NCBI GenBank assembly: GCA_947095535.1
Contig: OX352774.1
Location: 223,932,965-223,996,964, forward strand
DNA from: Poecilobothrus nobilitatus
Lineage: Eukaryota > Arthropoda > Insecta > Diptera > Dolichopodidae
Length of the DNA: 64,000 nucleotides
Reading direction: 5' to 3'
In this document: piece by piece, positions 49,369-61,200 of the stretch
Position numbering within the stretch: position 1 is the stretch's first letter
How the letters are laid out: every line of letters begins with the position of its first letter
Program-made: the position numbers and the translations under genes
Notes under the pieces: generated by a model
Told to the model about the DNA's origin: nothing
Seen by the model: the letters and a program-made list of their open reading frames with translations, nothing else
Database searches by the model: none

Positions 49369-52300
49369 TCATTCAACAACATAAATAAAATCTTTTCCAA
49401 TTTCAACAGATTTTCCATTTAAAAATACACTAACTGTTTTGTTTTCGTTATTTACTTGTAATTGTCCATCAGTTAATTGAACTTTACCATTTTTATAGTC
49501 TTCGAATGATGGTATACGTCTTGGTCCTAAAATAGGATCTTCAAAACGCCATATTTTAAGTGCACCATTAAATTCTATGATAAATAAACATTTAAATATG
49601 AATTCATAATATGTAGTTTAAATTTTTATTTTTACCTTTCAAACCAATTATTTTTGCAACTTTTTCATATAAACTAATAACACTTTCCCCATCTGATACA
49701 ACCGTGTTAACAGTAAAAAGTCCAGAACGTTGAGTTGGATTTTGTAAAACAACTGATACATTTGGAGCAATTTGATAATTAATAAATGGTGCACCAGGTT
49801 TAACTTCTTCTCTGGTTTTTTCAGGAGCCGATGGATCATCTGTATGTTTAACTTCCAGTCTTTGCAACTAAAATTAAAGTTAAATCTGAAAATTGGGTTT
49901 TTTATTGAAATATAATAAAAATCTTACATCTAAAGTATTTTTTAAATATTCTAAGTTATTCATTAATACAGTTTTTTCATCAAAATCTAAAACAGTAGCT
50001 AAAGCAGTTTTTCCTTTGCCACCTTCTACTTTTTCTCGTACCATTTGGGCAAATGGCATTACTCTTTTCATATACTTTTTAAGTTCATCTTTACTTTGAA
50101 AAGTCGATGCGATTACTTTATTGTCTGGTAGACCATTATTTTTTTCATAAAGCTCTTTCATAGTGTTTAACACGCAGCTTTGCCATGGTGGAAATGTTTT
50201 AGCAACCCAGATTGTCGCACTTGAAGGTTTAACACTAGGGTCAATTGCCTTTTCTTTTCCACCTTTAATACGAATTTGTAGGGCATTTTTCAGATTTAAA
50301 CGGAATACATGAGCAGCTTCCATTAAATACTCAGAACACTGTATATCTATTTCATTGATAGGTCCAACAATTGGCCATAGCGTTTTCAAAATGCTTTCTT
50401 TATTGCCTAATAAATTCCAAACATGTTCGGCAACATGAGGACAAATTGGACTCATTAGAAGTGCTTGTCGCCTTATAAATTCTCCAACTAAATCTATGTG
50501 CATTCCAGAACTGCCACATAATTCTCGATATTTATCCCTACATTGCTGAAATTCATAGAAACCAGTACGAAGAGCTTCTTTATATAGCATTTTCTTGTAG
50601 AAATCACCTGTTTGTTTAGTTTTTAAATTCATCTCACTTATAAAAACTTTGTCGTTAAAAGAATCCACTTTTCCTTTTCTTAACATTGAACTTGAAGCTA
50701 ACATTTCCTTAACCCATTCGATAAAAGTATATAAGCGTAAGATGCCAGCATCAGCATTACTTTCAACAAAGTTGGCATCTTCAACACTATCGCCAGAGTC
50801 AGCTAAACACAAACGCATACCATCAGCTGAAAATTTAGCAATAGCCTCATGAAGAGTTAAGAAGTTTCCTTCAGATTTAGACATTTTTGTAGAATTTAAT
50901 AAAAGATGACCATTGCAACGTATTCCTCTTGGCCATTTATTAGAGTCATTTGGCCATATAGCACAATGATTATAAATGAAAAAGGTTAGATGATTTTGAA
51001 TTAGATCCTTTCCTGAAACTCTTAAATCGACTGGATACCTAAAACAAATTATTGGTTTTCTCAAATTATATACTATTAATATCAATATTACAAGTTACAA
51101 TTAATACGAACCAGTATTCAAATTCTCTTTTCATTAGCTCGAGATATTCTTTTTTAATAGAAGTATTTTTTGGTAAAGGTGCTTCTTTAAAGAATATGTA
51201 ATCCCAAACATCTGATGTCATATCTTTAGCATTAACTCCAATCGGACTTGGACTTTCACCTTTAAAAGATCCATTTTGCAATAAATGACAAACAGTGTAA
51301 AAAGCCATGTAGATTGTTGAATCAGATAAACTCTCAATTAACCATTGTTCATCCCATGGTAATTTTGTTCCTAAACCATAAGTTCTTGAACATGCATATT
51401 CATGGAGCCAATTCAAACATGCTTCAAAATTATTTCTTACTTCGTCATGATAAGTTTCAATATTTTCTAATGACTTGAATGCTTGCTTTTGCCATTCTGA
51501 TTCGCCATAATTCAAATACCATTGATTACACAAAGCTACAACACATGCCTCACCAGAACGTGATATAATAGTTTTTTCTGGTTCGTAATAAGTATCGGCT
51601 TCATTATTGTCCACTAATTTTTTCTGCAAATCTTTTTTAATATCTTGAACTTTCTTTCCAGCAAATTCTCCGACAATTAAAACCCCATCATAAAAACCTT
51701 TAAGATACACTAATTCTTTGGCTTCAGCCAATTTATCTTTATCATTTTGACTTTGAATTTTAAATTTATTATATGCAAATACGGCACTCAATTTACCTAA
51801 ACCAGGTACTTCAATAATGGGAATTGGTTCAAACGGACATACCATTTCATCTTTTATTCCATATTTTTCTCTAAAAGCTTCTTTCTTTTGTAAATCAACC
51901 AAGGCTGCATAATCATCAGGAGAATCAGAAGGAACAGACGTTACAACACCGGTACCTTTATCTTCTTTGATTGAGAGCATAGGTAGAGTGTATATAACTT
52001 TATTTGGTGTTAAAGGAGCACTTAGTGGTAATCCAAGTAATTCTTGGCCTTTGAATGTTGCTAAGGTTTCAAATTTTCCTTCATTGGCTGTAAAACCTTG
52101 ATAAGCCATATTTAAAGCAGCACGTCTTGTGCAAATCCAAACTTCGCCGGATTTTGAAGTCTGGAAAGCTATATATGCAATATCAGGATGCAACCAACAA
52201 TTCGTTTGACCGTACATAGTTTCCGGACGAAGGGTTGCAGCCACCATAAAAATGGGTGCTTTAATCATTTTTAACTTATCTGGCACTGACAATAATTTCA

Positions 52301-53363
52301 TTTTTATAAGTGTATATTCTTGTGGACCTACACCTTCCCCTGTAGATCTATCGTGATCCATACACGGTTGACCATCTTTTGGAGAATAAATTGTATATCG
52401 CTTTCCATACAAAATTTTTCCACGATTTTTTAAATGCACAAATTGCCAACGAACAAAAGAATCAAAGAATGGATTAGCATCTGTTGTTATGAATGTTCTC
52501 CTCCAATCGATCTAAAGTATTTTCTTATTTTAAAATAGGATTTAAAAATGATTATAACTTACATAAAGTCCTACTCTTTTTAAATCATTAACGGCTAAAG
52601 GGGGAAAATAGTCTAGCCAGTACTCAGCGTCAGCAAACTTCTTTATTTCATCATCCTTAATCCCTAAACTTTGCATAATTTGCCATTGGAATTTTGCTCC
52701 ACCAGTTTTAGCTAAAGCTTTACTCTTTTTGCCCTTAGCTTTATTTTTAGGTGCTTCGCCTTTTTCTTCAATTATATCATCTTCATTTTTTTCTACTGGA
52801 AAAAGTGGGGGATATCCATACGTTTCAACCTCTCTTTTTAATTTGTCTGCACATGCTTTTATAGGCATTCCAGTACAATGAAAACCAAAAGGAAACAAAC
52901 ATTGCTTTCCCTGCAATCGTTCATATCTTACAGCAAATTCTGCTTTAGACAATGAAAATATATGACCAAGATGAAGACGTCCATTCATATATGGAAAAGG
53001 AAAAGACACCAAAAATTTTTCATCTTTTGATTTTCTTGGTTCAATAGGAGCGTCTGATTCAAAAATCTTTTCTTGTTCCCAACGTGATTGGACTTCTTTT
53101 TCTATTTTTTGTAAATATTCTACTTTGAAAGTTCCTTTTCTTTCAGCCTAAAATATAATATATCTTATTTGAATAAATTGCGTATTAATTTAAATGAAAT
53201 TGCATTATTCAACTCTATGAATTGCATCATTCCTAAATATGCAAATTTTATTTATTATAACTGGCACTTGTGGAATATTTCTTCTGCACTACATTACATA
53301 TTCAAACTGCAGATATGTTTTAAAAACAATTAATATGAAATAATTATTTTAAATACTAACCAT
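49369..53363 (-). CDS. LeuRS: Cytoplasmic leucyl-tRNA synthetase
   Basis: Charges tRNA-Leu with leucine in the cytosol. In animals it is also part of the multisynthetase complex and a leucine sensor for TORC1. Exons in coding order: 53361-53363, 52563-53147, 51112-52511, 49928-51038, 49636-49867, 49369-49574; total 3537 nt, 1178 aa, matching the family length. Motifs are the class I HIGH box as HLGH (60-63), the editing (CP1) domain with [11 protein letters not shown] and [21 protein letters not shown] at 714-718, and an animal-type C-terminal extension. The first coding exon is just ATG followed by donor GTTAGT; exon 2 starts AERKGT as in other animal LeuRS. The exon 3/4 junction is placed at TAC TG|G TAT to keep the conserved [14 protein letters not shown]. 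It is convergent with trypsin and divergent from RPB9. Confidence 0.97.
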
Positions 53364-54464
<1,101 letters not shown>

Positions 54465-54500
54465 AACAAATATTTTATATTTATTAATGCAAATATATTT

Positions 54501-54506
54501 TTTATT
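54501..54506 (-). terminator. Polyadenylation signal of dim1
   Basis: AATAAA on the minus strand, 57 bases beyond the dim1 stop. It lies upstream of the RPB9 signal (54527), so the two mature 3' UTRs should overlap. Confidence 0.6.
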
Positions 54507-54526
54507 CTTTAAATACACTTAATTAA

Positions 54527-54532
54527 AATAAA
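54527..54532 (+). terminator. Polyadenylation signal of RPB9
   Basis: AATAAA 63 bases beyond the RPB9 stop, with T-rich sequence following. Cleavage would fall near 54545-54560, just short of the dim1 stop codon on the other strand. Confidence 0.6.
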
Positions 54533-54562
54533 TATTGAAGTTACTTTTAAAATAGACATTCT

Positions 54563-55048
54563 TTAGTATCTATATTTAGTTGAATAATCTTTCGGTGACA
54601 CTACTAAACCTCTTCCTTTTCTAGCTCCACGATATACAGTTTCAACAATATCAACCATTTCTTGTTTATCTTCTAATGGCCAATTAATTTTATTATTATT
54701 ACCAGTACCCAAATCGATCATTATATGTTTATTGCGAAAAAAGAACATAACAGTACAGGGGTCATACAATTCATACATTTTATTAAAATCTGGAACTTCT
54801 GTTATATCTACTAAATAAAATACAGCAAAATTTTTAACTTTTTCAGCAATACTGTATAAAACTTCATCCATTTTCATACATGCTGGATCCCAATCATGTC
54901 CAAATCTGATTACCTATAATGTAAATTACATTAATAAAAATTATTTAGAATTTTTTCTGCATTTTCTTACAACAACTCGATCTTCTTCTGATAATATAGC
55001 TTGATCTACTTGCCAACCATTGTGTAAATGTGATAGCATATAAGACAT
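54563..55048 (-). CDS. Dim1: DIM1/TXNL4A, U5 snRNP 15-kDa protein
   Basis: Thioredoxin-fold component of the U5 snRNP and U4/U6.U5 tri-snRNP, required for pre-mRNA splicing. Exons 54971-55048 and 54563-54913 total 429 nt, giving 142 aa, exactly the family length. Signature segments are MSYMLSHLHNGWQVDQAI, VIRFGHDWDPACMKMD, the VDITEVPDFNKMYELYDPCT strand-helix region, FFFRNKHIMIDLGTGNNNKI and the C-terminal RGARKGRGLVVSPKDYSTKY. The thioredoxin CxxC is absent, as expected for DIM1. It is convergent with RPB9 and divergent from the M3-like gene. Confidence 0.98.
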
Positions 55049-55870
55049 TTTGTGTATTTGTTATTTAAAAATTTGATAGATAAAAATTGAATAATGTTTA
55101 CAAATATTTCAGTCCTTTCTTTTTTCCTTTAAAACGTTTACTTTTTTTTATTTTTTATTTATATTTTTTCTACAGTTTTGTCAAAATTGACAATTTAATA
55201 ATTTTTTGCTAAATTGAGCAACTCATTTGTGCTTGATCTATATGCAGAACAAATAAAAATAGCACAGTTTGTTATTTTTATTGCTTAATTCACAAATTTA
55301 CAAAAATTTTTGTTTCTACAATTTTAATTCACGAAAAGGAGAATGAAGCAAAATATAAAGTTTTCTTCATTGAAATTTTGGTACTTTATTGAATGATACA
55401 AAAATTTATTCTTTAAGAATATATATCTTTTATAATTTTTTATTTATTATTAATTTTTTCTTTTTATTAGTATTAAATACTATTAATTACACTATCCTCA
55501 ACATCTTCATGGAAGTAAAATATAAAAAATACAATTCCTTTATAAATATAATCAAAAAAATTACAATTCAAAAAAATCAAAATAGGATTAAAAAACAAGA
55601 ATTGCATTTTTTGAATTCTTCACATTTTTCAATATTTCACTCATTCCAACTTCTCATGTCATAGTATCTTTATGTTCCCCGCTTGTTCCCCGTTTCGTTA
55701 ATTAAATGTCAAACAAATTTATGACAAGTTGCTAAACAGTGGTCGATTTCGATTAAAATAATACCTAATGGAAATGGGAAGGTATTAAATTTTATTTATT
55801 TTTGTTGTGTGGTAAATAGTTGGAACCAATCAAGAGTTAATTTACAACACCTTTGTTATTTTCATTAAAA
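55049..55870. promoter_or_regulatory. Divergent dim1/M3-like promoter interval
   Basis: 822 bp containing the 5' flanks of two oppositely transcribed genes. It is AT-rich, with a slightly more GC region at 55650-55760 close to the M3-like start. No canonical TATA or other named element stands out. The small plus-strand frame at 55389-55664 is Ile/Phe/Asn-rich and not supported as a gene. Confidence 0.45.
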
Positions 55871-58169
55871 ATGATTGGTTTATTACGTAACTTTAAGAAT
55901 ATTAGTATTAGTAGGTGCATTTATACATCGGCACAAAATAGAGGCTATATTGTTCTGTAAGTATGGTTAAAATTCAAACAAGGTGTAATAATTCTAAAAG
56001 TAAAATAAAATAACATAATTCTAGAGTACCGGAAATTGGTGAAGATGACAACTTCTCTGAAACCTTAGTTGATGAAAAAGGCCTTTTACGATTCAATGGT
56101 TTAACAATTGAAAATTGTTTAGCGGCTATTGCAAAACAAGCAAATGATGTTGAAATGACTGTTAAAGCTATTGACGATCGTATTACTTCAGTTAATAATG
56201 AGACAAATATTGACTTAAAACAAGATGTTTTTAAACGGTTAGATGAAAAAACAGGTCCGTTGGAAACAACATGGGGAATAGCCAAAGCCATTTATCTGGG
56301 TAACAGTACATTAATGCCCACCAAGTCTTATATGAGTATCCATGAAAGAGCAAGAAGCGCTAGGGCATCAAAATTTTCAAATGAAGTTATTTTTAAAGAA
56401 ATAAAAAATCAATATGAAACTACAAAAATTGATGATCCAGAGTACAAGAGACTTATTCAAAAATATTTGCTTGAAGGGAAACTAAATGGTCTAGATTTAC
56501 AAGAATCAGAAAAGCTTCAATTAGAAGATATTGCACTGAAACTAGGTTCAGAAAGGGCTTCATATAAAAATAAAGTAAACTCTGCTATAAATAGTTTTTC
56601 ACATCCTATTAAGGATTATGGCCTTGTCAGAGATTTTCCACCGCATGTATTAGAATCAATTGCTATGGATCACAATCAACCTACTAATGGACCATGGAAA
56701 ATTTCACTACAGCCACATATTGTTAAAGAATTTTTAAAATATTGTCCTGACAGATTGCAACGCTGGAACGTTTGGCAAGCAGATGTTCGAAAATGTTCAC
56801 AATTAGGTGAAAAGAGTTACGAAACAAGTACCCATTTAGAAAAGATTCGAGGCTTAAGAAAGCGTCAGGCCGAAACTTTAGGATATAAAACCTTTGCTGA
56901 AATGTCGATGCAGACAAAAATGGTAAAATCTATTGAAAATGCAAAAGTTATTTTTAATAAGCTATTGAGTTACGCTGGACCCCTTCAACAAACAGAAATT
57001 CAAACATTACAAGAATTTGCAACTAATTCAGGTTTTCAACATAAACTTGAGGCTTTTGATGTTTCGTATTGGCAAAGAAAATTTTTGAAATCGAATTTTA
57101 ATTTGGATGAAAACATTATTGCTGAGTATTTTACACTACCTAGTGTAATTTCGGGCATGTTTGAAATTGCAGAAATGGCCTTTAATATTAAAATTTCAGA
57201 AAAACAAGTAAAATGTTCAAGTAATTTTTATACATATAAAATTCTTTAATATTTTTTGTTTTCAAGGTGGAGGTATGGCATTCTGGAGTTAAATATTACG
57301 AAATTTTTGATTTAAATTTATCAAACTCCGATCCAGTTGGAGGTATATACTTGGATTTCTATTCAAGGGAAAATACTTATAAAAAAAATTTTGGTTGGAT
57401 GGTTGGAATTAGAAATCGAAATGCACAATTGAAACAAAATCCATTATCAGCTTTGATATTTAATTTTAGTGCTCCACTTTATAATAAACCAAACCTTCTA
57501 ACAATGGAAGATTTAGAAATGATATTTAGAAATTTCGGGACATCGTTACAGCATATTCTAACTAGAGTAAATTATGTTGATTTAGCTGGATTATCAAATA
57601 TTGAATGGGATGCATCACAAATTTGTGGCCATGTTCTTTGCAATTTCTTAAATGATGATCGAATTTTAAAAAAATTATCATCACATTATAGTAATGGAGA
57701 ACAAATACCTGATGCATTAGTTAAAAATATAAAACTATTTAAAACATCAATGAGTGCATATGAATTATGCAGAGAATTATATTTATGTGACTTGGATCTT
57801 GAATTACATTCTAAAACAGAATTTTGGTTAGATATTGTTAAAAGATTATGGCCAGTTTATAATATAATGTCACTTGAAAAATATGATGCACATCCATGTT
57901 CTATGCCAAATATATTTTCGGGTGATTGGGCTGCAGCATATTTTAGTAATTTACATTCAAGACTAATAGCAGCTGATATATATGATGCTTTTGAAGAAAA
58001 GTCGAAAGGAGGAGATGCTGGAGTTCGATTTAAAGAAACATTTCTATCTTATGGCGGTTCAATTAAAACAGAAGAAATATTTAGAAGATTTAGAGGTAGA
58101 GATCCAACACCAGAAGCATTAGTAAAATCATTAAATTTAATAGATAGTTCACAAGCAAATTATTGTTGA
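55871..58169 (+). CDS. M3-family (oligopeptidase A-like) pseudopeptidase, probably mitochondrial
   Basis: Exons 55871-55956, 56025-57207 and 57267-58169 are GT-AG, totalling 2172 nt (723 aa). The whole length aligns with oligopeptidase A-type M3 metallopeptidases: VEVWHSGVKYYEIFD, GGIYLDFYSREN, LIFNFSAP, NLLTMEDLEMIF, SNIEWDA and EIFRRFRGRDPTPEALVKSL. Yet the HEFGH zinc/catalytic motif is RNFGT (511-515), the third zinc ligand Glu is Cys548, and the substrate-binding His and Tyr of HIFxGGY are Asn and Trp (NIFSGDW). All catalytic residues are therefore lost while the frame is fully open and spliced. The first ~25 residues (MIGLLRNFKN, then SRCIYTSAQNR) are basic and hydroxylated with no acidic residue, like a mitochondrial presequence. 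It may be a binding or chaperone-like protein; this is inference. Confidence 0.9.
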
Positions 58170-58236
58170 ATTGATTAATGCTGATTTATACTTTATTAAA
58201 TAATTCAATTGTTTAAAAACTAAAAATAAAAATGGC

Positions 58237-58242
58237 AATAAA
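58237..58242 (+). terminator. Polyadenylation signal of the M3-like gene
   Basis: AATAAA 68 bases after the stop; a second copy lies at 58225-58230. T-rich sequence follows. Confidence 0.55.
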
Positions 58243-61200
58243 AATATTTTTTTAATTATTGTTTTAAAAAAAAGAATGTTATAAATATATAAATTATTAT
58301 ATAAATAAGAGTTTTCTTTTTTTCAGAAAAATATTAAACATATTTTTAAAAAGTGCACTAAATTAAAAAAAAAACATTTCCTTTACAATCTTTATCAGAT
58401 CACAACGGGTTTCAACTGGTCTAAGTGTTCATTTATATCGTTTTTCTACCTACCCAAGGTTAAATAATAATTGACTTGCTTATTCAAAGATTGGACAAAA
58501 GTAAACAATAAACCAAATGCCTTTCAATTAAAGAATGTCAGAGATGTGAGAAAAGTATTTTATAGCTTGATTGTATAATTTAAATGATGAAATTGTAAAT
58601 GCGATAACTTTCAATCTTGAATTCAAGAAATTAAACTTTTTTTAATGGTTTCATAATTGTCAAAATTTAAAGATTATTTAAGATGATGAAAAAAGCGGAA
58701 GGAATGCTATATAGCTTAAGACAATTATAGATAAATGATAAAAATAATTATGAAAATTAGTTAAGGCATTCATTCTCTAATATAATATAATAAAAAAAAA
58801 AATTATAATTAAGAAACGGTATTCTGAACAATTAGAGAAAATAAATAGAAAAAAAAAAAATTTGTAAAAATGCAAAAAAGAAAGATTAAAAAAATTTTCA
58901 AATAATTTTTTTTAATATAATATATTTTTTCTCCTAAAATTTTAGTTTAAATATAATTTTTCATTTTTTTTTTACAATATTGCAACATTTATTTGATTTA
59001 ATAATTTTTTTTTTTCTATTTTGTTACTTTTTTTTTTCATAATTCTTTTTTTATATTTTAAATTGTGATTTCAACATTTTGTTTTTAAATTTTTATCCTT
59101 AAATTAAACAATTTCATATATATTATGTATATGTATATAATATTTTTTTTTTCATTATCTTGTTTTAATAATATATTATACATTCACATCCTAATAATTA
59201 AATGTATTTATGTAAGTATGTAATGCTAATCACTATTTAATAGTTCATTTTCTTTGTTACAATTGTAAAGAAATATTAATTTTTTTTTTCATATATTTTT
59301 TTTAGTTTTGTTTTTTTTTTTGTTTTTTCTATAGTTTATGTAAATATGAATTCGATTCTTCTTCATTTATTCATTTTTTCTGTTTTTTTTTTTGTGTAAT
59401 AACTTAAAATTGTTTTTTATATCCAAAAATTACCGTTTATGTTTTCTTTTTTTTTTTTTTTTTGATGAAAGATAAATAAAATTCATTTAGATTACTATTA
59501 AAATAGACCTATGTATAGAAACACCAGATAGGTTTTTCGGAAAGTCCTTTGTAAAATATGATAAAAAAATTTATATTATATATAATAAATATATGTATAT
59601 TATTTGTCAAAAGGTTTTTAAAATATATTTATTATTGTATAGAAAATTTAAATATTTTTTTTTTTTTTATTTTTGGTCAAGATCACTTATGAAACCTTAT
59701 AAATTTTTAAATGATTTTTAAACTTGTAGAAAAGAAATTACAAAAAAACAAAAAAAAAAAAAAAAATACTATATAACTATATAAAAAGAAATTATTAGAA
59801 TTTAATTTAACGAATAAATATATAAGAAATGTTATAATAACATATAAGAATAACGGTATTTCAAGGATATTTTAGTGAATATGCAAAAATTATTTGCATA
59901 TTAATTAGAAAAACAAGTTTGTTTTTTGTGTTTTATTTTCTAAAAAAATTAAAATAAATTAATATAATTAAAAAAAAAATATTTTCAATTATAAGAGATT
60001 TCTGATTTTATTAAATGACGGAATCTTATTATAACTATAGCAATATTTATAAATTAGTAAAATAAATATAAATGATAAATATAAGCAATATAAAGTTTTT
60101 TTTTATGTATTCTTAATATTATGTCAATATTACTTTTACTGAAAATCTATAAAGTTATGAAGGTTTTGAGTAATTTATTATTTTATACATAGTTTGGTTC
60201 TCAATCAAATTTACAGCGTTTGAAAAAACTTAAAATATATCGGTTACAAATGTTTTGTTGCGGTCATTTCATTGTTCAAAACAATCAGAAAACAAAAAAA
60301 AAAAATTATTTGTGTTGCAGAAAATTGTTGAAAATTTAAAATCGTTTTAATCAACAAAAATTTTCCTTATATAGATGACAAATAAATCAAAGATCCTTTT
60401 AATAAATTAAAATTGGTATTGCCTAAATTTTATGCTTTATTATACCATTTTATCATTTAATAAAATTAAAACCTCTTGTTATGAGAGAAAAAAAAATTAC
60501 TTTATTAAAATATTTTTTTTTTTTTGTTATTTTTTTGAATTAATTAATTTTTTTATATTTTTGCACTGATTGATTTTAGTATGAAAATTATTTGTACGAT
60601 AATTATAAATAATTACAAACATTTATAATTAATATATATTGTATATATTTATATAAATAAATATATATATTTATTAATGAAAAGATTACAGATAGGTAGT
60701 GAAAAAAATAATTGTTTTTATTTTTTTTTTTAATAATTATAGATTTAAATTATTTATTTTGTTTTCTTATATTTATAAAAATATATATATTTTGTATATT
60801 TATTGATATTTTATTTTATTATATGTATAATATAGTATTTTTTTTTTTTAAATTTATATATTATTTATATACATATATAAATATATATGTATAAATTTTT
60901 TTATTTTTTTTTTTTTTGGGGAAAATTATCTAAGTACCGATGATTTAGTTGGTCGAAAGTTTTGCTATTATTATATTAATATATATATGTATATCTATGT
61001 ATATATAACGTATATATGTAAGTCAATATAAATACAGTTCTTTAAAAAGAGTTTTTTTGTTTTTTTTTTAAATTCTTTTGCGTTTTTTTTTCTTATTTTA
61101 TTTGTTTGGAGTATAGAAATGAAAAACAATTTTGTTTTTTTTTTTTTTTTCTTCATTAAAAAAAAGATAATTTATTAATAATCAAATAATATTATATGAG

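Noticed and set aside
55974..56291. 105-codon minus-strand frame over the M3-like gene
   Set aside because: Antisense of the conserved M3 N-terminal region, and it crosses the intron 1/exon 2 boundary.
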